64,000 nt of DNA from Lachnospiraceae bacterium (GTDB taxonomy: Bacteria; Bacillota; Clostridia; Lachnospirales; Lachnospiraceae): assembly GCA_017938145.1 (NCBI GenBank), contig JAGBCB010000034.1, forward strand, positions 1 to 64,000. The letters run 5' to 3'. Positions 25,782 to 34,179 of the stretch are shown one piece after another; within the stretch, counting starts at the first letter, position 1; every line of letters starts with the position of its first letter. Both the position numbers and the translations under genes were made by a program. The notes below the pieces were generated by a model. That model did no database searches and had not been told where the DNA came from. It worked only from the letters and a program-made list of their open reading frames with translations.

Positions 25782-27863
25782 CTATTCTTCCAAATTCAAT
25801 TTCCTGCGCCGCTCCATTTCCGCAATAGCAGCTTCCAAATCTATCTCATCCTCCAAATAGTCGTTAAAGACACCGGTAAACACCTCGCTATCCACACCGA
25901 AATACACGCTGCCACCAGCATATAAATCATACCACTCCTTTGTGAAAGGCGTATCTGTGTAGGAAGCTTTGTCTGCCAATATGAAGGAATCCTGCTTACC
26001 AAGCATATACTTGGAAAATGCCGAAATGTAATCTAGCACTGCCGAAAGATTTTGGGACTCCGGATTTACCGCCATAAAGGTTAAGGTTCCGAAATTTTTC
26101 ATGCCATCTTCCAGCTTTGGCATGCCAAGCATTCCAAGCTCATCTCTCTCGCCTGCATTTTTCTGCAAAGCATCAAGCGTATCGGAATACACATTGTAAA
26201 AATAATAAAACTCCGGTAACTCTCCTCCGGTCAGCCATGGAGTCCGCGCCTCAATTTCAGGAGAAATATCACCACCATAGGAGAGTTCTTCCACCACTTT
26301 GCTTTCCATGAGCCATGTAGTATCCCCAATGCTTTTTAGCGTTTTAGCATAGTTCCGGAACAATTCCGTATCAAAGGTATCATACCTGCTTAGATACTGC
26401 CCAAATAATTCTTCTTTCAGCACATAGAAAGAAATATCTGCAAAGCTTTGGTTGGTTTCCCGTGTCTTGCGGGTAAACATAAGCATTTCTTCGAAATCCA
26501 TGGAAGAAAAATCCACGTCCTGACCGGCGCAATACTCCTTATGATATACAATTCCCGGAACAGCCAGCATTACCGGAACCATCCAGATGTCGCCCTCCTC
26601 ATTCCGGGCCAGCTCGCTTAAATATGGAAAACAGGCATCTATATATTCTTCCACGCCCTCCACCTCATTCAATGGATAAAACACACCATTTTTACGAACG
26701 CTGTCGGAGCTTGGGGAACGGGAGCTCATCAGAAACATATCAAAATCCTTATCCTGGGCAAGCACTTTCAGTGCCAGCTCCTGGTCAGTTACTATTCTCT
26801 TTTCCATCTGGAAGCCGCATCCATAAGGGAAATCCTGGGTAAGCTCCATCTGCAAAAACTGAATCGGCGGGTTGTCCTGTCTTGTTTCTTCAATACAGAT
26901 GCGGTACACCTTTCCGTCTCTACGGTTCGCAAAAAAGACAAACCCCTTCTGATATTCTACCGGACGGTTCAAGCGTACCTCCTCCGGGTAAACTTGAGCT
27001 TCCGTGCCATCCGGTGTGCCATAATACAAGAATTCTCCATCTATCTGGAACTTGGAGTACACAAAGCCGGTGTCACAGCCTCCGAGCTCGTTAATGTTAC
27101 CGTCTATGTTTTTCCACCCGGCCTCAGCAAGAGTCACCTCCTGCGGATCAAATTCCAGAAAACCAAAATTCACACCGTCCACATAGCGGTAAATCATCAG
27201 ATTATCCCGGTCTGTCTCATATATAGCCACCGGAAGTTCCACATTCATCAGCTCAAGCTCCGGCTGGCTGTCCGCAAGCGAAACTCTTGCAATGCGATTA
27301 TATGAATATTCCAGTGATGTATCATCCTCATAATCCATGCGAAGTGGTTTCTTGTAGCGGCCAAGTACATAGATATGCTCTCCCACCACCTCAAGGTACG
27401 CAATATCCGAATACCCCTCCAGCTTTACCTTTTCTGTTACGGTCCACTGCATTGTATCAATTTCATACAGTACATAACAACCATAGTTGGAATGGTATAC
27501 CGCACAATATAGCTTATCCTCTCCTGCCAGCATACACCAACAGTCTCCGTTGCCAAATTCAAGCTTACGGCTTTCCATACAATTTCCTTCCAGATCATAT
27601 ACGGAAATCATCTGCTTTATCGGCTTATATACATACTCAGAGGCCGGCACCGGACCGGTATCTTCCTCCTCTTCCCATACCGCCTTACACACATACAGCA
27701 GGCCATTCGCGTCCACTGCCAAAGCGTCCGCCTCTCCGGCATTCTCATATGTAAACGGTGCAGTGTCCGCCTGGAGCAAGTCTTTATCCTGCTTGTTTTC
27801 CCGATTGCAGCCACAAAGCAACAAAATAACTATCAAAAATAACCAACTATAGCTTTTCTTCAT
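25782..27863 (-). CDS. Propeller-plus-SBP lipoprotein (cassette A)
   Basis: The 693-aa protein has a lipobox (LLLCGC, Cys 19). Residues about 35-330 show repeating aromatic/Gly blades (GLLYVCK, DKLYCAVYH, EHIYVLGRY, EFLYYGTPD, GKVYRICIE), suggesting a beta-propeller. Residues about 340-690 resemble an extracellular solute-binding fold (QELALKVLAQDKDFDMFLMS, EGDIWMVPVMLAVPGIVYHKEY). It is a paralogue of 45036-47072. The fusion of a propeller to an SBP in one lipoprotein is unusual. It follows the propeller lipoprotein by 12 nt. The cognate permeases are probably those at 32080-33647 on the other strand. The substrate is unknown. Confidence 0.75.
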   Translation of the reverse strand: MKKSYSWLFLIVILLLCGCNRENKQDKDLLQADTAPFTYENAGEADALAVDANGLLYVCKAVWEEEEDTGPVPASEYVYKPIKQMISVYDLEGNCMESRKLEFGNGDCWCMLAGEDKLYCAVYHSNYGCYVLYEIDTMQWTVTEKVKLEGYSDIAYLEVVGEHIYVLGRYKKPLRMDYEDDTSLEYSYNRIARVSLADSQPELELMNVELPVAIYETDRDNLMIYRYVDGVNFGFLEFDPQEVTLAEAGWKNIDGNINELGGCDTGFVYSKFQIDGEFLYYGTPDGTEAQVYPEEVRLNRPVEYQKGFVFFANRRDGKVYRICIEETRQDNPPIQFLQMELTQDFPYGCGFQMEKRIVTDQELALKVLAQDKDFDMFLMSSRSPSSDSVRKNGVFYPLNEVEGVEEYIDACFPYLSELARNEEGDIWMVPVMLAVPGIVYHKEYCAGQDVDFSSMDFEEMLMFTRKTRETNQSFADISFYVLKEELFGQYLSRYDTFDTELFRNYAKTLKSIGDTTWLMESKVVEELSYGGDISPEIEARTPWLTGGELPEFYYFYNVYSDTLDALQKNAGERDELGMLGMPKLEDGMKNFGTLTFMAVNPESQNLSAVLDYISAFSKYMLGKQDSFILADKASYTDTPFTKEWYDLYAGGSVYFGVDSEVFTGVFNDYLEDEIDLEAAIAEMERRRKLNLEE

Positions 27864-27875
27864 TTTCGTCTCCTT

Positions 27876-29132
27876 TTACGGTATCAGCTTCTTTACCTTC
27901 ACAATAGGTATCCGGGTAGTTCCCAACTCATACCATCCGTCTGGTTCCTCCACTAAAAGCTGCACCATCTCCTCTCCTCCGCCGAGACCGGCATTTAGAG
28001 TATACAGGGCGTACACATTTTTTCCATCCGTATACAACCGCTCTACCCGTAAGGTAGTATCTTCATCCATGAGCTGGTAGCTTTCGATTTCTTTGCTTTC
28101 CCTATGGATTCGGAATAAGTCAGACCCTATTGTACACCAAAAATACTTCTCTGTTACGGTAAAACACTCAAAAGAATAATATCCTTTTTTTAAAATCTCC
28201 TCTGTCACAAAATATGTTTCCATATAATAACCGCTACAGTCATAGACCTCCTTCTCTAAGGTGTCCAGGTCCACAACTATCATCCGTAAACCATTTACAT
28301 AATACACCTTATTTTCCGTGAGACAACAACTGATGATTCTGCCATCTCCAATCTTTTTCACATCTTTTTTGCCATCGGCGTTACTAGCGTTACTAATAAG
28401 CACCTGTGTTGTTATACCTTCATGCTCTTGATAACCGAAATGATACTCCCCATAGAAGCTTAATGCCCTCTTCCCCTCATCCTTAACAGGCTCCGGATTT
28501 TTAAAATCCAGCATATAGTACTCACTTTCATAGTACGTCAACATCTCGCCGTCTATTTCAATTTCCCCGCCATCTACAATACATTCTACATAAATTCCAT
28601 TCTCATCTACAAACAGTTGCGACACACTTTCACAATGCTTGCCCATGCTGTATACCAGCTCTACGGTTCCTTCTGCCGGATTATACGCATAGATATCTCC
28701 GTTTTGAACGCCTTCCAACGTATATATTTCATAATCGTCAACAACAAAATATAATATACCCTGCAGATAATACAGCTCTCTGGCCGGCAACGCCACTGCC
28801 AGCTCTGCCACCCCGTCCTGCAAGCAGTAAATAAAACCGTCCTGACCCTGGTTGACGAAATACACCATTCCGGTATCGGAAGCTATACAGAAAAAGGATT
28901 CTCTTTCGTCTCCATAATGCAAACGATTAAAATCATTGTATTCCGGCAGTATCACAGCCGCCTTTGTTTCTTTCCCTACTTTTTTTCCAACAACATTTTC
29001 TTCTGTAATGACCTTTGATTCTTCCTTAGCAGATGAAAACAGGTCATTTTCCTTGGTGGAATTATTTTCCTTGTTACAACCTGCCATACAGAATACAAAA
29101 AGAAGCAGAATACAAAGTGTAGTTTTCTTCAT
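27876..29132 (-). CDS. Propeller-type lipoprotein (cassette A)
   Basis: This 418-aa lipoprotein (FCMAGC, Cys 19) has a short charged linker and then repeated blades such as GMVYFVNQGQDGFIYCLQDG, LYYLQGILYFVVDDYEIYTLEG, GIYVECIVDGG and KVYYVNGLRMIVVDLD, resembling the DUF5050-type surface propellers. It is related in layout to the three tandem lipoproteins at 47135-50732. SD GAGGAGAC. It is followed immediately by the propeller-SBP gene and preceded by a 20-bp hairpin that separates it from the small secreted-protein gene. It probably sits on the outer face of the membrane and may sense a ligand or dock the SBP. Confidence 0.7.
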   Translation of the reverse strand: MKKTTLCILLLFVFCMAGCNKENNSTKENDLFSSAKEESKVITEENVVGKKVGKETKAAVILPEYNDFNRLHYGDERESFFCIASDTGMVYFVNQGQDGFIYCLQDGVAELAVALPARELYYLQGILYFVVDDYEIYTLEGVQNGDIYAYNPAEGTVELVYSMGKHCESVSQLFVDENGIYVECIVDGGEIEIDGEMLTYYESEYYMLDFKNPEPVKDEGKRALSFYGEYHFGYQEHEGITTQVLISNASNADGKKDVKKIGDGRIISCCLTENKVYYVNGLRMIVVDLDTLEKEVYDCSGYYMETYFVTEEILKKGYYSFECFTVTEKYFWCTIGSDLFRIHRESKEIESYQLMDEDTTLRVERLYTDGKNVYALYTLNAGLGGGEEMVQLLVEEPDGWYELGTTRIPIVKVKKLIP

Positions 29133-29165
29133 GATGTTAGTCTCCTCGAAATTGTGTGATTATTG

Positions 29166-29210
29166 AATATAAGCATCAGGCATAGTGTATCTATGCCTGA
29201 TGCTTATATT
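29166..29210 (-). terminator. Perfect 20-bp hairpin between secreted protein and lipoprotein genes
   Basis: Arms 29166-29185 and 29191-29210 (core AAGCATCAGGCATAG) pair perfectly around a 5-nt loop. The tail is only moderately T-rich, so it may terminate partially and set the ratio between the small secreted protein and the downstream lipoproteins. Confidence 0.65.
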
Positions 29211-29220
29211 ATTTGAACTT

Positions 29221-29568
29221 TTATCTTTTTGGACAAGTTTTCTCCTCATGAGATGTATAATATGTATAACTGTATTTCCAATCCGACATGGCTTTATTAC
29301 ATGTATCACAGCGATATTTTACGTATACGTCAAATACTGCATGTCTGCAGTCATCTGTTATTGAATATTCTCCTTCATAATCACCGTCAATATCTACCCA
29401 ATATGTATAGGTTATTGTTTCTGTGCCTTGAAATCTATGTTCCTCTCTTAATGACAGATGTTCATGCCGGCAAGTATCAGCGGCTGCCGCATGGGTAAAT
29501 ACCGGTGTACTTAAGAACAGACTAACTGCTACAGTAAGTGCAATTGTTGCTTTTTTTAATATGCTCAT
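29221..29568 (-). CDS. Small Cys-rich secreted protein
   Basis: The 115-aa precursor has a Sec signal peptide (KKATIALTVAVSLFLSTPVFTHAAA, cut near 28-30), giving a mature chain of about 86 aa rich in Tyr and charged residues. There are five cysteines: CRHEH, DDCRH, RCDTCNK (a CxxC pair) and TCPKR. Paired Cys/His motifs allow either a zinc knuckle or disulfides. It is not a recognised family. Its promoter (29636-29664) carries the same operator as the peptide and permease genes. Possible roles are an antimicrobial or signalling protein, or an extracytoplasmic partner of the importer-like lipoproteins downstream. The SD is weak. Confidence 0.7.
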   Translation of the reverse strand: MSILKKATIALTVAVSLFLSTPVFTHAAAADTCRHEHLSLREEHRFQGTETITYTYWVDIDGDYEGEYSITDDCRHAVFDVYVKYRCDTCNKAMSDWKYSYTYYTSHEEKTCPKR

Positions 29569-29635
29569 AAAAATGAACTTCTTTCGTTTTAATATTTGTC
29601 ATTTGTACCATGCGCATCTACCTTTTGACAAGCTT

Positions 29636-29743
29636 ATTTTACCATGCAATATTTTCTCCGTAAAGTGACATTTCTGTCCCGAAAAATAGTGAAATATCAG
29701 GACAAAAATGTCACTTTACGGAATAGTTTCCTTTTGTTATGTT
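29636..29743. promoter_or_regulatory. Divergent promoter pair with two facing copies of a shared operator
   Basis: Two 23-nt inverted copies (29657-29679, 29700-29722, one mismatch) each contain the dyad GACA-N4-TGTC followed by AC and a -35 box. Leftward: dyad 29667-29678, TTTACG (29659-29664), TAAAAT (29636-29641), 17 bp apart. Rightward: dyad 29701-29712, TTTACG (29715-29720), TATGTT (29738-29743), 17 bp apart. The same arrangement is repeated at 31999-32041. The geometry suggests an activator bound directly upstream of the -35. Confidence 0.8.
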
Positions 29744-29783
29744 TATAGTGTAACAAAGTTCACAAAAGAAAGGAAGACCAGTT

Positions 29784-29984
29784 ATGACAAAGCTTTTCAA
29801 AAAAATATCCATTATCACAACCGCAGTATTTTTATTTTTGCTTACCACAACACCCAATGTAACACCACTGCCTCCATTACCGGGCATTCCTGTAGAAAAT
29901 CCTACGGATGAAGAGCCGGAAACAAAACCTATGGCAGATGATGATGATAATACCGAAAATGATGTTAATATCTATACTTATTAA
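29784..29984 (+). CDS. Small secreted pro-peptide, possible signalling peptide
   Basis: The 66-aa product has a positively charged start (MTKLFKK), a hydrophobic segment (about 8-24), a Pro-rich stretch (PLPPLPGIP), an acidic region (DEEPETKPMADDDD) and the C-terminus NDVNIYTY. This is the layout of exported pro-peptides whose C-terminal end is released as a signal (Phr/PapR-like). AAAGGAAG precedes the ATG and a shared-operator promoter drives it. Its stop is 6 nt from the stop of the convergent dual-HTH regulator, as in peptide/receptor pairs. No homology is claimed; the role is inferred from layout and context. Confidence 0.65.
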   Translation: MTKLFKKISIITTAVFLFLLTTTPNVTPLPPLPGIPVENPTDEEPETKPMADDDDNTENDVNIYTY

Positions 29985-29989
29985 CCCCT

Positions 29990-31903
29990 TTACATTTCCC
30001 CCATCCTTTTCCTCATAATAGAGCCATGTTGCTTATTTTTACAATATATATCTATTGTCAGGCACTTTTTCACATTCTGGCACCATTCCGGGTCTTCCGA
30101 CACCATCGGAAGACCCTTTTGTTTTCTTTCGTTCCAAACTAGTCCATACATATTTCGGCTTAAATAGCTTGCACTTCCGGCACGCAAAGAGTCCCTCATG
30201 ATTTTTTGATTCAATGCGCTGGATTCTTCATAGCGCCCCTCATTACCAATACAGCTTGCATAGGAAGTCATTACAAACCCATACATGCTTAATATAGGAG
30301 CAACGGTACATTGCTTATCCAAAAAGTTAAAATAGTCTTTCAATATGCTCCAATATGTATTTTCTTTACTCATCCCTGTAAAAGTAGCAATATTTTTAAG
30401 AATCGTAACCTCCATATTTGTCAAATATTTTTCTGCCTGCCGCTTTTTTCCGTTTTTAGAAGTATGGGGGGGCATTTCTGCCATTGCAACCTCCATGGAA
30501 ATCGTCAGTTCCAAAGCATTTTTTGCATGTTCAATAAATTCTTCTTTACTCAATTTTTCCTGCTTATACATTAGACATGCTTCTTCAATACAAACATACT
30601 GTTGATTTATTACAATATCCATTGGAATACTTTGCTTTATGTTCTTCAATAAAGCTTCTGCATCATTAAATCTCCTTTGGTTTAATGCCTCTCTATACTC
30701 CTCTTCCCAGCGTAAAACCTCCTGTTTTTCTGTAGCAATCCTACCCCGGTGCAAGGCGGAAGATAAGTTCAAGCGTTCAAACAAACGTCTTGCATTTGAT
30801 GTATGAATATTATTCTTTTTGTTTTCCAACCGCACCAGATTCCTTTTGGAACAATAACCTTCTTCCTCCAGCTCCGTTGCGGATATACCAAGCATTTTTC
30901 TCCTTGTCCTTATAACATCATTAATACAGTATATTTCCCACTCCCTGTAAAAGCAGGTATAGCCATTGGTGCATTTTGAAATACCATAACTATCGTACTG
31001 CTCACCAATTACCGCATAGAACTCCCCGGTCTGCTTCATCTCCTTTTCGTATTCTTCTGCCTGCTTTGCCGAAAGCAGCATCCGGTTTTCTAACAGCCAG
31101 CACAAATAGTTCTCCTTTTTTTCCAGCAGTTCCATGACAAAAAACAATTTATTGGCATCACGCAGCCAATCCAGAACAAGGTTAATGATTTTTAAGTTGC
31201 TCTCCGTTTTATTTTTAATATCCGCCAGTCCATATTCTGCCGGATTGTACTTATCTGTCTGCCTGCAATAATATAGTACAATTTTAGCCCCGAGCATAGC
31301 CCTGCTCAACAGGTCAAACCGGTTTAACTGCACATAATCCAACAACTGCAAATAGCGGTCTTCTGCATCTACAGGAGTACTGTAGTTCCAGTACTCCAAC
31401 ACCAGATTTAGTTCCTGCACTGAGAGTGCTCTATCACAAAGCGGTCTCTCTTCCACCTTGGGAATTGTCAGCGAAACTGCCTCTTCCAGCACTTCAAACC
31501 GTTTCTGCTCCGGCGCCTTAAGTATTTCCATCCACTGAAGACGCATCACCAGAACAAACTGCCCGGAAACCACATCCCTTTTACCATATTTCTTTTCATA
31601 TTGCTCCAGCAGTGCCGCCGCATAGTCTGGCTGCATATCATCCAGACTGTCTAAAATGCGCTGCCGTTCCAACCAGTCCTCATATTCCTCCGGTTGTAAA
31701 AAGCATTCATAGCTATATCCGGACTCTCCCAGCCTCGCTAACAACCTGCTTCTTACCATATAATCCGGATATCGTTCTCCGCGCACCACTTTCCCCATAA
31801 AGCTTTCATCATAAATGCCATCTCCCAGTGCATCTCTGTCAATGCTTCTTTTTTCTCTTTGCAGTTCTAAAAACTTGCCAAACTGTTCTGCTTCCAATAA
31901 CAT
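29990..31903 (-). CDS. Large dual-HTH, helical-repeat regulator
   Basis: The ATG at 31903 follows AGGAGA at 8 nt spacing; a TTG at 31930 has no room for an SD. The product is about 637 aa, wholly cytoplasmic and helical. An XRE-like domain is at about 5-60 (FGKFLELQREKRSIDRDALGDGIYDESFMGKVVRGERYPD) and a second at about 325-380 (INDVIRTRRKMLGISATELEEEGYCSKRNLVRLENKKNNIHTSNARRLFERLN). The rest is rich in TPR-like helix pairs (e.g. YREALNQRRFNDAEALLKNIKQSI). A promoter TTTACA-16-TATAAT lies upstream. It resembles peptide-responsive (RRNPP-type) regulators, apart from the internal second HTH. It is the best candidate for the GACA-N4-TGTC binding protein. Confidence 0.75.
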   Translation of the reverse strand: MLLEAEQFGKFLELQREKRSIDRDALGDGIYDESFMGKVVRGERYPDYMVRSRLLARLGESGYSYECFLQPEEYEDWLERQRILDSLDDMQPDYAAALLEQYEKKYGKRDVVSGQFVLVMRLQWMEILKAPEQKRFEVLEEAVSLTIPKVEERPLCDRALSVQELNLVLEYWNYSTPVDAEDRYLQLLDYVQLNRFDLLSRAMLGAKIVLYYCRQTDKYNPAEYGLADIKNKTESNLKIINLVLDWLRDANKLFFVMELLEKKENYLCWLLENRMLLSAKQAEEYEKEMKQTGEFYAVIGEQYDSYGISKCTNGYTCFYREWEIYCINDVIRTRRKMLGISATELEEEGYCSKRNLVRLENKKNNIHTSNARRLFERLNLSSALHRGRIATEKQEVLRWEEEYREALNQRRFNDAEALLKNIKQSIPMDIVINQQYVCIEEACLMYKQEKLSKEEFIEHAKNALELTISMEVAMAEMPPHTSKNGKKRQAEKYLTNMEVTILKNIATFTGMSKENTYWSILKDYFNFLDKQCTVAPILSMYGFVMTSYASCIGNEGRYEESSALNQKIMRDSLRAGSASYLSRNMYGLVWNERKQKGLPMVSEDPEWCQNVKKCLTIDIYCKNKQHGSIMRKRMGEM

Positions 31904-31998
31904 TTCATTCTTCTCCTGTACATTCTCCAAATCAAGAAAATTTTATATTAATTATACCAATTTTGGAAATGTTGTAAACAGTAACCATATAAAAATAA

Positions 31999-32041
31999 GA
32001 CAGAAATGTCACTTTACACCATATTGTTTTCTTGGTAAAAT
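31999..32041 (+). promoter_or_regulatory. Third copy of the shared operator and promoter (permease operon)
   Basis: GACAGAAATGTC (31999-32010), then AC, then TTTACA (32013-32018) and TAAAAT (32036-32041) with 17 bp spacing. It matches the pair at 29636-29743 in 18 of 19 positions from GACA through TTTAC, and in spacing. GAGGAGG and the permease ATG follow about 38 nt later. Confidence 0.8.
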
Positions 32042-32079
32042 TTTATTGAATATCAGCAATCCAGAGGAGGTTTTATTCC

Positions 32080-32892
32080 ATGAAACAAAACGTATCAAAA
32101 AAAGAACGGCTTTCCTGGAACCAAAAGTGCATCCTCTGCCTGGTGCCAAGTCTCCTGGGCTTATTGTTATTCTATATTTTCCCGTATCTGCGGGTACTAT
32201 ATTATTCCCTGATTAACAATCAGTTTGATAAGGATTTTGCAGGCTTAAAAAACTACATAGACGCCATTCAGAATGAGTATTTCCGGCTGGCCTTTAAAAA
32301 TAGCATCCAGCTCATTATCACCTGCATACCGGTACTCATTGTACTGGCCATTCTGGTGTCTCTTGGCCTTACCTTTTTATTAAAACGCTTTAAAATGGTG
32401 CGGGTAGCCTTTATTCTGCCTATGCTTATTCCAACCGCCAGCGTGGTACTATTTTTCCAGAAGGTATTTAGCGGCATAGAAAACGAACTGCCTCTGTATC
32501 TTATGTTTCTCTGGAAGAACATCGGCATCTGCATTATTCTGCTGACGGCAGCCCTTACCACCATTGAAGAGGACATTTACGAGGCTGCCCGGTTAGACGG
32601 TGCCGGAGGTATGATGCTGCATTTCCAGATTACGCTGCCCCTCATTTTGCCAACCATCTCCTTCTCCACCCTAATGGCCATTGTTAACTCCTTTCGGATT
32701 TTCCGGGAAAGTTACCTGTATTACGGCGGCAACTATCCGCCAAACTACGGGTACACCCTGCAATATTACATGAACAACAACTTTTTAAAATTTGACTATC
32801 AGGCCCTGGCCTCCTCCTCTGTGCTGACCTCTTTTCTGGTGGCAGCCATTGTTGCGGTCTTTTTTCTGATAGAACGGAGGTACCAGCGATGA
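32080..32892 (+). CDS. CUT1-type ABC permease 1 (cassette A)
   Basis: This 270-aa membrane protein has about six helices, the first at 18-38, and a full EAA loop (YEAARLDGAGGMMLHFQITLPLILP, about 168-192). The segment FRESYLYYGGNYPPNYGYTLQYYMNNNFLKFDYQALASSSV is almost identical to the paralogue at 44239-45024, which defines the subfamily. It is the first gene of a three-gene operon under the shared operator, with GAGGAGG before the ATG. It overlaps the next permease by 4 nt (ATGA). No ATPase is encoded nearby. The binding protein is probably the propeller-SBP at 25782-27863. Confidence 0.88.
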   Translation: MKQNVSKKERLSWNQKCILCLVPSLLGLLLFYIFPYLRVLYYSLINNQFDKDFAGLKNYIDAIQNEYFRLAFKNSIQLIITCIPVLIVLAILVSLGLTFLLKRFKMVRVAFILPMLIPTASVVLFFQKVFSGIENELPLYLMFLWKNIGICIILLTAALTTIEEDIYEAARLDGAGGMMLHFQITLPLILPTISFSTLMAIVNSFRIFRESYLYYGGNYPPNYGYTLQYYMNNNFLKFDYQALASSSVLTSFLVAAIVAVFFLIERRYQR

Positions 32893-33647
32893 AGCATCTA
32901 TTGCGTTTTCTCTTATATTTGCTGGCGGCGGTATTTTTTCTTCCAACCCTTGCCACCCTTCTGCTGTCCTTTTTCCCGGAGGGTGAACTGTCACTGTCCG
33001 GCTATGACGACCTGTTCTTTGACTGCTTCAGTTTTTATACCATGTTCTGGAACTCCGTCATTTATGCATACGCTATTACTGCTCTGCAACTGGTAGTCAT
33101 TCTTCCTGCCGCCTTTGCCTTTTCCTTTGCCCGCTTTAAGCACAAAGAGACTCTGTTTTTCTTCTATATCATCCTAATGATGATGCCGCTGCAGGTTATG
33201 ATTCTGCCAAATTACATTGGTCTCAGGGATATGGGTATATTAAATACCAGAGCCGGAATTATCCTGCCTATGATTTTCTCTCCCTTCGGCGTGGTAGTAC
33301 TGCGCCAGTATATGAAAAACATCGATGCCTCCGTTATTGAGGCTACCCGTTTGGAAACCAACTCCATGGTGCGCCTTTTGCTTCATGCCGTGGCACCTCA
33401 AGTACAAGTATGTCTGTATGCCGTGGGGATTTTTGTTTTTGCAGAAAGCTGGAACATGCTGGAACAGCCAATGCTCCTTTTACAGGACAAAAACCTTAAA
33501 ACCTTAACCATATTTTTCAACAATAGCACTTCCTACGGCGACCAAATTCTTTATCCGGCCTCCGTGGTGTTTATGATACCTATTTTACTGCTATACCTGT
33601 TCTTCCACCGTGAACTGGAAAGGGGGCTTACCTTACATGACTCATAA
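32889..33647 (+). CDS. CUT1-type ABC permease 2 (cassette A), degenerate EAA loop
   Basis: This 252-aa membrane protein resembles AraQ/MalG-type permeases (LMMMPLQVMILPNYIGLRDMGILN; ESWNMLEQPM). The EAA loop is altered: IEATRLETNSMVRLLLHAVAPQVQ lacks the conserved Gly and ends AP rather than LP. The paralogue at 43459-44211 keeps EAARLETGS and ILP. The change may weaken or alter coupling to an ATPase. Translation is coupled to permease 1 by the ATGA overlap, and the next small gene overlaps its 3' end by 11 nt. Confidence 0.85.
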   Translation: MKHLLRFLLYLLAAVFFLPTLATLLLSFFPEGELSLSGYDDLFFDCFSFYTMFWNSVIYAYAITALQLVVILPAAFAFSFARFKHKETLFFFYIILMMMPLQVMILPNYIGLRDMGILNTRAGIILPMIFSPFGVVVLRQYMKNIDASVIEATRLETNSMVRLLLHAVAPQVQVCLYAVGIFVFAESWNMLEQPMLLLQDKNLKTLTIFFNNSTSYGDQILYPASVVFMIPILLLYLFFHRELERGLTLHDS

Positions 33648-34131
33648 AAAGGATACTACCAATAAGCCGTTATTCTTCTTGCTGCTTCTCTCCCTGTTGT
33701 TTTACGGAGGTATGCTGTTTTTGTCTGCTTTTGCAGATGACATTCATTATGCAAGGTTGCCTCGGGTTACGGCCGAAACGCCAAAGAAGCAATCCTTTTC
33801 TTACACGATAACCCTTAATAACGGTGCTTCTTCCTCTCAGACCAACCTTTTTCCTGCCCTTCCAAAGGATATGGTAGACTCCGGTCAGGTCTTTATTGTC
33901 AGAACCTCCGTGCAAGACGATTTCACCTCCTATTACGCACAAAAGGTCTCCATTGTCATTGACACAGAAAAGAAAAACGACGATTACTATGCCATTACCG
34001 ACGGCATTTCCAGCCGGGATTTGGTCATTCTCACCGGCTATGAAGCCCTTTCTGATGGCGATGAAGTAGCTCTGCTAAAAGAAAAAAAGGAAGCATCCAA
34101 GGTACAGACAGACACTCTGTTTCAGAAATAA
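33637..34131 (+). CDS. Membrane-anchored protein with fusion-protein-like tail (cassette A)
   Basis: The 164-aa product (start at 33637 behind AGGGGG, overlapping permease 2) has one N-terminal membrane helix (about 11-31) and an exposed domain. FPALPKDMVDSGQVFIVRTS...AQKVSIVIDTEKKNDDYYAITDGISSRDLVILTGYEALSDGDEVAL looks like the C-terminal membrane-proximal domain of HlyD/AcrA-type adaptors (VPxxAL...V.V...GL..GD.VV), without the coiled coil or lipoyl parts. The gene at 43013-43435 has the same build and position in cassette B. An adaptor-like domain beside import-type permeases is unexpected. Confidence 0.6.
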   Translation: MTHKKDTTNKPLFFLLLLSLLFYGGMLFLSAFADDIHYARLPRVTAETPKKQSFSYTITLNNGASSSQTNLFPALPKDMVDSGQVFIVRTSVQDDFTSYYAQKVSIVIDTEKKNDDYYAITDGISSRDLVILTGYEALSDGDEVALLKEKKEASKVQTDTLFQK

Positions 34132-34150
34132 AAAAAATTAAAATTTCCTC

Positions 34151-34179
34151 TTGCAATCTTGACAATCCTGTTATACAAT
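34151..34179 (+). promoter_or_regulatory. pyrBI promoter
   Basis: TTGCAA (34151-34156) and TACAAT (34174-34179) with 17 bp spacing. The 57-nt leader contains a small GCGG/CCGC stem but no obvious PyrR-type antiterminator. Confidence 0.6.

Noticed and set aside
27287-27754. 155-aa plus-strand ORF opposite the propeller-SBP gene
   Set aside because: Antisense shadow with no SD and no recognisable protein features.
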